DNA from: Synechococcus sp. PROS-U-1
GTDB lineage: Bacteria > Cyanobacteriota > Cyanobacteriia > PCC-6307 > Cyanobiaceae
Length of the DNA: 64,000 nt
Assembly: GCF_014279755.1 (NCBI RefSeq)
Contig: NZ_CP047951.1
Coordinates: 868,001-932,000, forward strand
Direction of reading: 5' to 3'
The notes below the pieces were generated by a model, which was not told the DNA's origin, did no database searches, and was given only the letters and a program-made list of their open reading frames with translations. Both the position numbers and the translations under genes were made by a program. Below, in pieces: positions 35,507 through 44,394 of this stretch (the first letter of the stretch is position 1; every line of letters starts with the position of its first letter).

Positions 35507-37474
35507 TTGCTGTTGGATCTGCCCATTGATCATTTCCGACTTCTGGGCGTCAGTCCATCGGCAGAGCCAGAAGCGATTCTGCGCCGGTTGCAAACCCGTT
35601 GTGACAGTCCACCAGACCAGGGATTCACCCACGAAGCGCTGCTGCAGCGGGCCGACTTGTTGCGTCGATCCGCCGACCTGCTGTCCGACCCCACCGACAG
35701 GGCCGACTACGAAGCGGCTTTGCTGCGCCTCAGTGAATCCCATCCCAACGGCACGGTGGGGTTGGATCTCCCCACCAGCAGTGAGGTGGCAGGGCTGATT
35801 TTGCTATGGGAGGCCCATGGAGCTGTTGAGGCTTTTCAGTTGGCACGTCAGGGCCTCCAGCCTCCTCAGGCACCGGCCCTTGGAAGTGGCCGTGAAGCTG
35901 ATCTGACTCTCCTTGCCGCTCTGGCCTGTCGCGACGCGGCGTTGGAGGAGGAGGAGCAACGTCGCTACGAGTCGGCCGCCCAACTTTTGATGGATGGAAT
36001 CCAGCTGCAACAGCGGATGGGCAAGCTGCCCGATCAGCAGCACTTGCTGGAGGAGGCCTTGCAGGCGCTCACTCCATTTCGGATTCTGGATCTGCTCAGC
36101 CGTGATCTTGGGGATCAGGACTCTCACCAACGGGGTTTGACGCTTCTCGATGAGTTGGTCGTGGCCCGTGGTGGTTTAGAGGCCGTCACTGATGAGGGCG
36201 ATCACCCAGGAAGCCTCAGTCAGGCCGATTTCGAATCGTTCTTCCACCAGATCCGTCGCTTTTTGACGGTGCAGGAGCAGATCGATCTATTCGGTCGCTG
36301 GTTTGAGGGTGGGACTGATGACGCTGGTTTCCTCACGGTTCTGGCATTGACCGCCGCAGGCTTCTCACGCCGTAAGCCCGAATTCCTGGAGCAGGCGCGC
36401 GATCGGATGCAGACGCTCGCCAATGCTGACCTCGACCCCATGCCGCTGCTGGGCTGCCTGGATCTGCTGTTGGGCAACGTCAAGGATGCGGAGCGGCATT
36501 TCGCCGTTCTGCGAGATGCGGAACTGCAGGCCTGGTTCTTGAACCATCCCGGTGATCGGCTTGCTGCGCAATGTGAATACTGCCGCGCATGGCTTGAGCG
36601 CGATGTGTTGCCCGGCTATCGCGATGTCGACGCCTCGGTGGCTGATCTGGATGCGTGGTTTGCGGATCGTGATGTGCAGAGTTACGTCGATCGTCTGGAT
36701 CGCAAGGCTTCGCGTCAGCCCGATGTTGAAGACATGCCCCTGGCCTGGTCCGCAGCGGCAGCTGCGTCCCTGGATTCTTCATTCGAAATGAATGAGGCTG
36801 ATCCTGAGACCGATTCCGATGCAGCGGAGTCTCCGCCATCGTTTTGGAGGCAAAGATGGATTCGTCCGGCTGCGGGGGGTCTTGTTGTGGTCGGCATCGC
36901 TCTGGGGGGTCTCGCCCTGGTCCGACGCAACTTGGATCAGGCGCCACTGATGACGGAAACGGCTTCGGAGAGTCCTGAGGCTGAAGTGGAAGCGGCCGTG
37001 GAGCTCGACGCTCCTCCACCGCCGCTGACCGAGGAGCCCGTAGCGAGCCTGAAGCCGGATCTTCGGCCTTCTGCTCCCTCTGAGCCGCTTGTTAGTGATG
37101 CGCCCACCGAAGCGGAGCTGCAGGCTTTGGTTCAGGGATGGCTCGATGCCAAAGCTCTGGCTTTGTCCGGTCAGCCGGCGGACCTTTCGATTGTGGCCAG
37201 GGATCCTCTTGTGAAGCGCGTGGAGCGTGAGCGGACAACTGACGAGGCTGCAGGGCGGTTGAAGTTGATTGATGCCTCAATCACGAGCATCGACGTGGTG
37301 GACCGGAAACCCTTGAGAATTGAACTGCGGGCCCAGGTGGCCTACAGCGATCGCCTCCAGGGTGCTGATGGTGCTGTCATCGACGAGACAGCACCGAGTG
37401 ACTTCAGCGTGACCTATGTCCTCGGGAGAGATGGCAAGCAATGGCGTCTGCATGCCTATATCCCTGGTTCCTGA
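35507..37474 (+). CDS. zipN: Cell division protein ZipN/Ftn2 (ARC6 family)
   Basis: This is the cyanobacterial ancestor of chloroplast ARC6, which tethers the FtsZ ring to the inner membrane. The 655-residue protein has a degenerate J-like N-terminus (LPIDHFRLLGVSPSAEPEAILRRLQTRC) and a long helical domain. A single membrane helix near residues 457-477 follows a basic stretch (FWRQRWIRPAAGGLVVVGIALGG). The C-terminal DUF4101/IMS domain (ALVQGWLDAKALALSG...WRLHAYIPG) is in the periplasm. No ATG fits: TTG at 35507, or TTG at 35513, must be used. Its partner ftsZ is at 3.8-4.9 kb. Confidence 0.9.
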   Translation: MLLDLPIDHFRLLGVSPSAEPEAILRRLQTRCDSPPDQGFTHEALLQRADLLRRSADLLSDPTDRADYEAALLRLSESHPNGTVGLDLPTSSEVAGLILLWEAHGAVEAFQLARQGLQPPQAPALGSGREADLTLLAALACRDAALEEEEQRRYESAAQLLMDGIQLQQRMGKLPDQQHLLEEALQALTPFRILDLLSRDLGDQDSHQRGLTLLDELVVARGGLEAVTDEGDHPGSLSQADFESFFHQIRRFLTVQEQIDLFGRWFEGGTDDAGFLTVLALTAAGFSRRKPEFLEQARDRMQTLANADLDPMPLLGCLDLLLGNVKDAERHFAVLRDAELQAWFLNHPGDRLAAQCEYCRAWLERDVLPGYRDVDASVADLDAWFADRDVQSYVDRLDRKASRQPDVEDMPLAWSAAAAASLDSSFEMNEADPETDSDAAESPPSFWRQRWIRPAAGGLVVVGIALGGLALVRRNLDQAPLMTETASESPEAEVEAAVELDAPPPPLTEEPVASLKPDLRPSAPSEPLVSDAPTEAELQALVQGWLDAKALALSGQPADLSIVARDPLVKRVERERTTDEAAGRLKLIDASITSIDVVDRKPLRIELRAQVAYSDRLQGADGAVIDETAPSDFSVTYVLGRDGKQWRLHAYIPGS

Positions 37475-37529
37475 TCTCTGGATCAACGCCTTTTTACGAT
37501 CACTGCACTGAAGGAAGGGCGTAGCGCCG

Positions 37530-39026
37530 ATGTTCGACGAGCTGTCAGCCCGTTTTGAAGACGCGGTCAAAGGGCTGAGAGGCCAGGATTCGATCAGCGA
37601 GACCAACGTCGATGGGGCGCTGAAGGACGTTCGTCGGGCGTTGCTTGAAGCGGATGTGAGCCTGCCGGTGGTCAAGGACTTCGTTGCTGAGGTCCGCGAC
37701 AAAGCCGTCGGCGCTGAGGTGGTGCGTGGGGTCAGCCCGGATCAGAAGTTCATCCAGGTGGTCCATGAGCAGCTGGTGGAGGTCATGGGGGGCGATAACG
37801 CGCCTCTGGCCAAGGCTGCCGAGGCTCCCACCGTCGTCCTGATGGCCGGTCTTCAGGGTGCGGGTAAGACCACTGCCACGGCCAAACTTGGTCTGCACCT
37901 CAAGGACCAGGGACGTCGAGCCTTGATGGTGGGAGCTGACGTTTATCGACCAGCGGCGATCGAGCAGCTCAAGACGTTGGGTGCTCAGATTGATGTGGAG
38001 GTGTTCAGTCTCGGGGCTGAAGCCAAGCCGGAGGACATCGCAGCAGCTGGCTTAGCCAAAGCGAAGCAGGAGGGGTTCGACACCCTGCTGGTGGACACCG
38101 CCGGCCGTCTCCAGATCGACACCGAGATGATGGAGGAGATGGTGCGGATTCGTTCCGCCGTGCAGCCCGATGAGGTGCTGCTGGTGGTGGATTCGATGAT
38201 CGGCCAGGAGGCTGCCGAACTCACCCGTGCCTTCCACGATCAGGTGGGCATCACCGGAGCGGTGCTCACCAAACTCGATGGTGATTCCCGCGGCGGTGCC
38301 GCCCTTTCGATCCGCAAGGTGAGCGGTCAGCCGATCAAGTTCATCGGCACCGGCGAGAAGGTTGAGGCGCTGCAGCCGTTCCATCCCGAACGGATGGCCA
38401 GTCGCATCCTCGGCATGGGGGATGTGCTGACGCTGGTGGAGAAGGCCCAGAAGGAGGTCGAACTCGCCGACGTCGAAAAGATGCAGAAGAAGCTGCAGGA
38501 GGCGACGTTTGACTTCTCGGACTTCGTGAAGCAGATGCGCTTGATCAAGCGCATGGGCTCGCTTGGGGGGCTGATGAAAATGATCCCGGGCATGAACAAG
38601 ATCGATGACGGCATGCTCAAGCAGGGGGAGCAGCAGCTCAAGCGCATCGAGGCCATGATCGGCTCGATGACCCAGCAGGAGCGTGAAAACCCCGACCTGC
38701 TTGCGAGTCAACCTTCAAGACGTCGCCGGATCGCCAGCGGCAGCGGCCATCAGGCTGCTGATGTGGACAAGGTGCTGGCCGACTTTCAGAAAATGCGCGG
38801 CTTCATGCAGCAGATGAGCCAGGGCAACATGCCTGGCATGGGCGGAATGCCAGGGATGGGCGGGATGCCAGGAATGCCCGGCATGGGTGGAATGCCGGGG
38901 ATGGGCGGGATGCCAGGAATGCCCGGCATGGGTGGAATGCCGGGTGGCGGTGGTCGCCCCGGTCGTGGTGGTCCACCGAAACGGCAGCGACCGGCCAAGA
39001 AGAAGAAGGGCTTCGGGGATCTGTGA
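37530..39026 (+). CDS. ffh: Signal recognition particle protein Ffh (SRP54)
   Basis: Ffh binds signal peptides and SRP RNA and delivers ribosomes to the membrane. The 498-residue protein has the N domain, then the GTPase G domain ([15 protein letters not shown] near residue 110, [22 protein letters not shown]), and the Met-rich M domain with [12 protein letters not shown] and the RNA-binding [11 protein letters not shown]. The last ~65 residues are built of GMPGM/GMGGM repeats ending in a basic tail. An AAGGAAGGG ribosome site precedes the ATG. The RNA partner is at 3.66 kb. Confidence 0.97.
   Translation: MFDELSARFEDAVKGLRGQDSISETNVDGALKDVRRALLEADVSLPVVKDFVAEVRDKAVGAEVVRGVSPDQKFIQVVHEQLVEVMGGDNAPLAKAAEAPTVVLMAGLQGAGKTTATAKLGLHLKDQGRRALMVGADVYRPAAIEQLKTLGAQIDVEVFSLGAEAKPEDIAAAGLAKAKQEGFDTLLVDTAGRLQIDTEMMEEMVRIRSAVQPDEVLLVVDSMIGQEAAELTRAFHDQVGITGAVLTKLDGDSRGGAALSIRKVSGQPIKFIGTGEKVEALQPFHPERMASRILGMGDVLTLVEKAQKEVELADVEKMQKKLQEATFDFSDFVKQMRLIKRMGSLGGLMKMIPGMNKIDDGMLKQGEQQLKRIEAMIGSMTQQERENPDLLASQPSRRRRIASGSGHQAADVDKVLADFQKMRGFMQQMSQGNMPGMGGMPGMGGMPGMPGMGGMPGMGGMPGMPGMGGMPGGGGRPGRGGPPKRQRPAKKKKGFGDL
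38853..38942 (+). repeat. Perfect 45-bp tandem duplication in ffh
   Basis: Two identical 45-base units (38853-38897 and 38898-38942) encode a 15-residue repeat of the type [15 protein letters not shown]. They are preceded by a diverged, shorter copy from about 38829. The unit length is a multiple of three, so copy-number change would keep frame. Confidence 0.9.
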
Positions 39027-39105
39027 AGGCGGAACGGTATGGTGGTTGTTTGGCAGGCGTTTTGGCGCCGCCGGACCTCCACTTTTCCTTCACTCCAGGG
39101 CCACG

Positions 39106-39501
39106 ATGATCAAGCTCCGCCTGAAGCGGTTTGGCAAGAAGCGGGAAGCGAGCTTCCGCCTCGTGGCCTGCAACAGCACCTCACGTCGTGACGGTCGTCC
39201 CCTGCAGGAGCTGGGCTTCTACAACCCCCGGACGAAGGAAACGCGACTCGACACCGAGGCCATCCGTGAGCGTCTGGGTCAGGGCGCCCAGCCCACAGAT
39301 GTGGTGCGCACCCTGCTTGAGCGTGGCGGTCTGCTTGAAAAGACTGTGCGTCCTGCAGAAACCGTCGGCAAGGTCAAGCAAGCGGCCAAGCGAGAGGCTG
39401 ATGCTAAGGAAGCTGCTGAAGCCAAGGCCGCTGCCGCTGAAGAGAAAGCTGCTGAAGCTGCTGCTTCCGATTCCGCTGAATCCGAATCCACCGAGGGCTG
39501 A
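39106..39501 (+). CDS. rpsP: 30S ribosomal protein S16
   Basis: S16 sits in the 30S body and is needed for small-subunit assembly. Residues 1-85 are the normal protein ([24 protein letters not shown], then [14 protein letters not shown]). A further ~45 residues form an Ala/Glu/Lys-rich tail ([20 protein letters not shown]) ending in Ser/Glu. This is longer than the usual 80-90 residues of S16, and the tail is probably helical and solvent-exposed. The gene follows ffh by 79 bases. The ATG at 39106 is exact; the open frame upstream belongs to the ffh repeats. Confidence 0.97.
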   Translation: MIKLRLKRFGKKREASFRLVACNSTSRRDGRPLQELGFYNPRTKETRLDTEAIRERLGQGAQPTDVVRTLLERGGLLEKTVRPAETVGKVKQAAKREADAKEAAEAKAAAAEEKAAEAAASDSAESESTEG

Positions 39502-39509
39502 TCATTCCG

Positions 39510-40505
39510 GTGTCTGACGACGGCGAACGCGGCCGTTTCGTTCTCGACCTGCCTGATCCCGATGCTGCATTGGCCTTGGCCGGTGAAGCAGAAACAACCC
39601 TGCATCGCCTCGAAGCTCTGACAGGAGCCTCCATGGTGTTGCGGGGTCTTCAATTGGTGATCAGCGGGCGGCCGACGCAGATCGAACGGGCGGCTGCGGT
39701 CGTTGAGCTGGTGCGCCCGATCTGGCAGGAGGGTCAGTCGGTCTCTCCGGTGGATCTTCAGTCGGCTCTTGGCGCGCTCAACACCGGCCGCGGCGATGAC
39801 CACGCCGCCATGGGGGAGCAGGTGTTGGCAAAGAGCCAAAAGGGCAATCTGCTGCGCCCACGCACCCTGCGACAGAAGAAATATGTGGATGCCATGGAGC
39901 GCCACGATCTCACCTTTGCGCTCGGCCCTGCCGGCACAGGAAAGACATTCCTGGCCACCGTTCTGGCGGTTCGGATGCTGACCGAACGCAAGGTAGAACG
40001 CTTGATTCTCACCAGGCCCGCTGTTGAAGCGGGCGAGCGGCTGGGGTTTCTGCCGGGCGACCTTCAGCAGAAGGTGGATCCCTATCTGCGTCCGCTCTAT
40101 GACGCCTTGCATTCCCTGCTCGGTGCGGAGAAAACCGGCGTGCTGTTGGAAAAGGGGGTGATTGAGGTTGCTCCGCTGGCCTACATGCGGGGCCGCACCC
40201 TCAGCGATGCCTTTGTGATCCTGGATGAAGCTCAGAACACAACGCCTGCCCAGATGCGCATGGTGCTGACCCGCCTCGGAGAGCGTTCTCGGATGGTGGT
40301 GACGGGAGACATCACCCAGGTGGATCTTCCCGCCACCGTGCAGAGCGGTTTGGTGGAGGCCTCCGATGTATTGGATGGTGTGGAAGGGGTGGCTGTCTGT
40401 CGCCTCACCTCGGCGGATGTGGTGCGTCACCCACTGGTGCAGCGGGTGGTCGAGGCCTATGCCCGACGGGACGAACGCAAGACAGCCAAGCCTCAGCGTC
40501 GATAG
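39510..40505 (+). CDS. phoH: PhoH family ATPase
   Basis: A 331-residue PhoH protein with an N-terminal KH-like RNA-binding region (LRGLQLVISGRPTQIERAAAVVELV). The helicase-like ATPase domain has Walker A in LGPAGTGKTFLA, Walker B in ILDEAQNTTPAQM, and VVTGDITQVDLP. The family takes its name from a phosphate-regulated gene, but its members are thought to act in RNA metabolism. The GTG start follows rpsP by eight bases, so it is probably co-transcribed with ffh-rpsP. Confidence 0.92.
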   Translation: MSDDGERGRFVLDLPDPDAALALAGEAETTLHRLEALTGASMVLRGLQLVISGRPTQIERAAAVVELVRPIWQEGQSVSPVDLQSALGALNTGRGDDHAAMGEQVLAKSQKGNLLRPRTLRQKKYVDAMERHDLTFALGPAGTGKTFLATVLAVRMLTERKVERLILTRPAVEAGERLGFLPGDLQQKVDPYLRPLYDALHSLLGAEKTGVLLEKGVIEVAPLAYMRGRTLSDAFVILDEAQNTTPAQMRMVLTRLGERSRMVVTGDITQVDLPATVQSGLVEASDVLDGVEGVAVCRLTSADVVRHPLVQRVVEAYARRDERKTAKPQRR

Positions 40506-40573
40506 GGAGATCCACACTCCAATCCCTTGCCACCGCTGGCAGGATGTGGGGAGTCTTTGGTGACCTGGTCAAC

Positions 40574-41305
40574 ATGCCAGCAAGCAGCAATTTCCAGGAG
40601 GCGATCCGTCAGGCGCAATCGAGCGCCCTTGTCGGGCCCAACGTTGTCAATAAAGCGCTGCCCTATGTCGGTGGCGGCATGGTGCTCACCTCGATCGGGG
40701 TGATCGGTGGTCTTTCGATGATGGCCACCCCGCTGTTCATGCCCCTGTTCTGGGTGGCCGTGATCGGCAACTTGGTTCTCTTCTTCGTCGCGCAGAACGT
40801 CGCGATGAAGGGGAACAACGCCACAGCCTTGCCGCTGTTGTCCATCTACAGCCTGATCACCGGATTTACCCTGAGCGGTCTCGTGGCCTTCGCTGGAGCC
40901 GTCGCCGGTATCGGTGCGGTCGGCACAGCCGCCTTGGCCACCGGCATCACCTTCGTGATTGCGTCGATCGTTGGTCGTCGCATGAGCGATTCCGTTGGTC
41001 AGGCGCTTTCCGGCGTGGTTGGTCTCGGCTTGATCGGCCTGATCCTGGCCATGGTCGTCCAGTTCGTTGGCGGCATTTTTGCCCCAGCCATGTTCCATGG
41101 CACCAGCTTTGAACTGATGATCGCGGGCTTCGGCACTGTGCTCTTCGTAGGCGCCGCCTTCGTCGACTTCTACACGATGCCCCGCTCCTACCGGGATGAT
41201 CAGTACCTAGCGGGTGCCCTGAGCATGTACCTCACCTACATCAACCTGTTCATCTTCATCCTGCGCCTGATCATCGTGCTCAACGGCGGTGGTCGTCGCG
41301 ATTGA
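40574..41305 (+). CDS. Bax inhibitor-1/YccA family membrane protein
   Basis: A 243-residue membrane protein with seven predicted helices and a BI-1-type C-terminus: VGAAFVDFYTMPRSYRDDQYLAGALSMYLTYINLFIFILRLI. The acidic residue pair of the family's pH-sensing calcium site may correspond to VDF and RDD. Relatives are calcium leak channels or modulators of membrane proteases. Its bacterial role is uncertain. The ATG at 40574 (MPASSNF) is preferred to that at 40544. A strong terminator follows at 41334. Confidence 0.82.
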   Translation: MPASSNFQEAIRQAQSSALVGPNVVNKALPYVGGGMVLTSIGVIGGLSMMATPLFMPLFWVAVIGNLVLFFVAQNVAMKGNNATALPLLSIYSLITGFTLSGLVAFAGAVAGIGAVGTAALATGITFVIASIVGRRMSDSVGQALSGVVGLGLIGLILAMVVQFVGGIFAPAMFHGTSFELMIAGFGTVLFVGAAFVDFYTMPRSYRDDQYLAGALSMYLTYINLFIFILRLIIVLNGGGRRD

Positions 41306-41333
41306 TCATTGTCGCCCACTCCAACAAGCCTTC

Positions 41334-41358
41334 GCCCCGGTCAAGTCGGGGCTTTTTT
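41334..41358 (+). terminator. Rho-independent terminator
   Basis: Six GC pairs (GCCCCG, 41334-41339, with CGGGGC, 41347-41352), a seven-base loop and six T directly after. It ends the transcript of the Bax-inhibitor gene and lies within the open frame that extends upstream of the sugar porter, so that gene must start later. Confidence 0.92.
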
Positions 41359-41422
41359 GTGCCCGGCGATACGGTTTCGATACCTTGCGGAGCAGCTGAC
41401 AGCAACGCATCGGATCGCTGCA

Positions 41423-42865
41423 TTGTGGGCAGTCCTCCGGTTGACTTTGGATCCTCAGGTCTCTGCTCCCGAGCTGAAGCGGCAAAGGCGGCGTCTGCGC
41501 TTCATCCTTCAGATCGCTGTTTCAGCGGCCCTTGGCGGTTTTCTCTTCGGTTATGACACCGCGGTGATCAATGGCGCTGTTGGTGCCATTGGAGAGGTGT
41601 TTCAGGTGTCGTCCGGAGACTTGGGTCGTGCGGTGGCATCGGCATTGATCGGTTCGGCCATCGGTGCCTTGGTCGCGGGCTGGTTGTCCGACAGGATCGG
41701 TCGCCGCCACAGCATGGTGGTGGCCGCTGCTTTGTTCCTGGTCAGTGCCATCGGCTCCGCGTTGGCGCAGACCCTGACCGGTCTGATTGTCTGGCGGGTG
41801 ATCGGTGGCCTTGGGGTCGGTTTCGCCAGCGTGTTGGCACCGGCCTACATCGCCGAGGTGTCACCTGCCGATCAGCGCGGCCGTCTGGGATCGCTGCAAC
41901 AGCTGGCGATCGTGGTGGGCATCTTTCTGGCCCTGCTGTTCGACTACGCGGTTGTGCTGTTCACGCCGGATCGCAATCCTGTGACCGTCGTGGGTCCTCT
42001 TGCGGCATGGCGCTGGATGCTGTTGTCGGAGGTGTTGCCCGCAACGCTCTATGGGGTGCTGGTGCTGGGGATTCCGGAAAGTCCGCGCTACCTCGTGCAG
42101 AAAGGCTTGCCTGAGCGGGCCCGTTTGGTGATTGAACGAACGTTGCACGAGCCTGCTCAGCAGGTGATCGCCAGGATCCAGCACAGCTTGGAGAACACCG
42201 ATCACGGACGTTGGACGGATCTGCTCGACGCAAGGACTCTGCTGTTACCGGTGGTCTGGACCGGCGTGATGCTGGCGATCTTTCAGCAGTTTGTTGGCAT
42301 CAACGTCATCTTTTATTACTCCAGTGTTCTCTGGCAGGCGGTGGGCTTCAGCACCACCGACAGTCTGATTGTCACCGTGATCACGTCGGTCACCAACGTG
42401 GTGACCACCTTCGTGGCGATCCTGTTCATTGATCGCATCGGTCGCAAACCTCTGCTCCTGATCGGTTCCGTGGTCATGGCCCTCACCCTGGGCTCGATGA
42501 GCTGGGTCTTTGCCGGGGCTGCTGTGGTCAACGGCTCCCCCCAGCTCGTGGGCATGGCTGCCGTTGTGGCGTTGTTGGCCGCAAACCTATTCGTCTTCGC
42601 CTTCGGCTTCTCCTGGGGCCCCGTGATGTGGGTGATGCTCGGCGAGATGTTCAACAACCGCATCCGTGCCGTCGCTCTGGGACTTTGCGCGATGGTCAAC
42701 TGGATCGCGAACTGGTTCATCGCCCGAACCTTCCCGCCGTTGTTGGAGGCGTCTGGCCCTGCCCTGGCCTATGGGCTCTATGCCACGGCAGCTGCGATCT
42801 CCTTCTTTTTGGTGCTGTTCTTCGTTCGCGAAACCAGTGGCAAGGAATTGGAAGACATGGCCTGA
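41423..42865 (+). CDS. Sugar porter, major facilitator superfamily (XylE/GalP-like)
   Basis: A 12-helix proton-coupled sugar transporter. Family signatures are present: GGFLFGYDTAVINGAVGAI in helix 1, the loop 2-3 motif GWLSDRIGRRHSM, GGLGVGFASVLAPAYIAEVSP, the mid-loop GIPESPRYLVQKG, the helix 7 sugar contact QQFVGINVIFYYSSVLW, the second half FIDRIGRKPLLL, and FSWGPVMWVMLGE. The helix 7 QQ pair fits monosaccharide binding. Possible starts are TTG at 41423, 41441 or 41447, since no ATG or GTG lies between the terminator and helix 1. It suggests uptake of an organic sugar by a phototroph. Confidence 0.88.
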   Translation: MWAVLRLTLDPQVSAPELKRQRRRLRFILQIAVSAALGGFLFGYDTAVINGAVGAIGEVFQVSSGDLGRAVASALIGSAIGALVAGWLSDRIGRRHSMVVAAALFLVSAIGSALAQTLTGLIVWRVIGGLGVGFASVLAPAYIAEVSPADQRGRLGSLQQLAIVVGIFLALLFDYAVVLFTPDRNPVTVVGPLAAWRWMLLSEVLPATLYGVLVLGIPESPRYLVQKGLPERARLVIERTLHEPAQQVIARIQHSLENTDHGRWTDLLDARTLLLPVVWTGVMLAIFQQFVGINVIFYYSSVLWQAVGFSTTDSLIVTVITSVTNVVTTFVAILFIDRIGRKPLLLIGSVVMALTLGSMSWVFAGAAVVNGSPQLVGMAAVVALLAANLFVFAFGFSWGPVMWVMLGEMFNNRIRAVALGLCAMVNWIANWFIARTFPPLLEASGPALAYGLYATAAAISFFLVLFFVRETSGKELEDMA

Positions 42866-42874
42866 AGCTTCAGC

Positions 42875-43396
42875 TCAGCCTTCCGCCACGGCATAGACGC
42901 TGTCTCCGATGGCTTGCTTCTGCTCGGCGTCGTATCCCCACTTCTCCAGGAAGGCGACGTCCTCACCGCGGTTGTCGAGCGCTGCGGCCAGCAGTTGCTC
43001 CAGACGCTCCTTCACCTCTGCAGGTTCCAGCAGCCTGAGCAGTTCAATGCAGCGAGTACTGACCCGTTCCGAGCCGGCCTGCTGAGCTGCATCTCCTGAG
43101 CGGCGGTGCTGTACGGCCATGGCGGTGCTCATGGCCAGATTGCGGACGCTGAGATCAACCACTCCATGGCCAGCGTTGCGCAGTTGGCCGACAACGGCGT
43201 CGGGCAATCGATCCATGAGCACACTGTCTCCCGCCAGGCTCACCACGAAAAAGCCCCGGGCACCATCGCGGCTGGCCACCATTTCACCGATGCGGTCGGC
43301 GAGCACCTCATCGCTGATCTCCTCGTGGTCCCATTGCTGCAGCCAAGCCGCAGTGATCTCCATGGCTTGCTGGAAGGTGGGCTGCTGAACCGCCAT
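42875..43396 (-). CDS. Conserved hypothetical protein, 173 residues
   Basis: A soluble 173-residue protein starting MAVQQPTFQQAMEITAAWLQQWD. It has the internal sequence GARGFFVVSLAGDSVLMDRLP, a conserved-looking helical core with SVRNLAMSTAMAVQHRR and ERVSTRCIELLRLL, and a C-terminus EKWGYDAEQKQAIGDSVYAV. The pattern (helices around one short beta unit) looks like a cyanobacterial/plastid family, but I cannot name it with confidence. ATG 43396 is preferred to the longer frame. It is convergent with the sugar porter (nine bases between stops) and divergent from era. Confidence 0.65.
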   Translation of the reverse strand: MAVQQPTFQQAMEITAAWLQQWDHEEISDEVLADRIGEMVASRDGARGFFVVSLAGDSVLMDRLPDAVVGQLRNAGHGVVDLSVRNLAMSTAMAVQHRRSGDAAQQAGSERVSTRCIELLRLLEPAEVKERLEQLLAAALDNRGEDVAFLEKWGYDAEQKQAIGDSVYAVAEG

Positions 43397-43458
43397 GGCC
43401 CGCTCGAAATCCTTCCCCCAGGCTATTGGGCGATTCAACGGCGGCGCAGACTTGGGAC

Positions 43459-44394
43459 ATGCACCCAACTCCGCTGCCAGAGGATTACCGCTCTGGCTTC
43501 ATCGCACTGATCGGTCGCCCGAACGTGGGCAAATCCACGCTGGTGAATCAGCTGGTGGGGGAAAAGGTGGCGATCACCTCCCCTGTGGCCCAGACCACCC
43601 GCAACCGCCTGCGGGCGATCCTCACCACGGAGGTGGCTCAGATGGTTCTGGTGGACACCCCTGGCATCCACAAGCCCCACCACTTGCTGGGGGAACGCCT
43701 GGTGAAGAGTGCTCGCAGTGCCATCGGTGAGGTGGATCTGGTGGTGTTGCTGCTGGAGGGTTGCGAGCGCCCTGGCCGGGGCGATGCCTTCATCGTGAAT
43801 CTGCTGCTGCAGCAGTCATTGCCGGTTTTGGTGGCCCTCAACAAGTGGGACAAGGTGGCCGCAGAGCATCAGGCCGAGTCGGAGGAGGCCTACAGCGCCC
43901 TTCTGGAGGAGACCAACTGGCCGCTGCACCGCTGCAGCGCCCTGTCAGGAGATGGCTGCAAAGAGCTCACAGCGGCGATGGCGGCTCAGTTGCCCTTGGG
44001 ACCCCAGCTCTATCCACCCGAGATGGTGAGTGATCAACCGGAGCGGGTGCTGCTTGGGGAACTCATTCGTGAGCAGGTGCTTCTCCACACCCGAGAAGAG
44101 GTGCCCCACAGCGTTGCCGTCACGATTGATCGCGTTGAGGAGTTGCCGGCCAAGGGCAAAGGGGGAGGGCGGACCGCAGTGCTGGCCACGGTGCTGGTGG
44201 AACGGAAGAGTCAGAAAGGAATCCTGATCGGCAAAGGCGGGGCGATGCTGAAGACGATCGGCCAGGGGGCGCGTCTGCAGATGCAGGTGCTGATCGATGG
44301 CCCGGTGTATCTGGAGCTGTTCGTCAAGGTGGTGCCGGATTGGCGAAGCAAACCTGCGCGTTTAACCGAGCTTGGTTACACGGGTTCTCAGTAG
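43459..44394 (+). CDS. era: GTPase Era
   Basis: Era binds the 3' end of 16S rRNA and helps 30S assembly. The 311-residue protein has the G1 motif ALIGRPNVGKSTLVNQLVG, the G2 effector TSPVAQTTRNR, G3 VDTPGIHKPHH, and G4 NKWDKV. The C-terminal KH domain has GILIGKGGAMLKTIGQGARLQMQ. ATG 43459 is preferred to an upstream start at 43426 that lacks conservation. A ~590-base gap follows. Confidence 0.95.
   Translation: MHPTPLPEDYRSGFIALIGRPNVGKSTLVNQLVGEKVAITSPVAQTTRNRLRAILTTEVAQMVLVDTPGIHKPHHLLGERLVKSARSAIGEVDLVVLLLEGCERPGRGDAFIVNLLLQQSLPVLVALNKWDKVAAEHQAESEEAYSALLEETNWPLHRCSALSGDGCKELTAAMAAQLPLGPQLYPPEMVSDQPERVLLGELIREQVLLHTREEVPHSVAVTIDRVEELPAKGKGGGRTAVLATVLVERKSQKGILIGKGGAMLKTIGQGARLQMQVLIDGPVYLELFVKVVPDWRSKPARLTELGYTGSQ

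Noticed and set aside
38829-38942. CRISPR-like repeat array
   Set aside because: The repeats are direct, without spacers, and encode the Gly/Met/Pro tail of Ffh in frame.
39279-40517. A 412-codon minus-strand frame opposite phoH and rpsP
   Set aside because: phoH and rpsP carry all expected motifs in the plus-strand frames; the antisense product has no recognisable domain.
41309-41422. Upstream start of the sugar porter at 41309
   Set aside because: The extension would translate through a strong rho-independent terminator, and the added residues have no membrane-transporter character.
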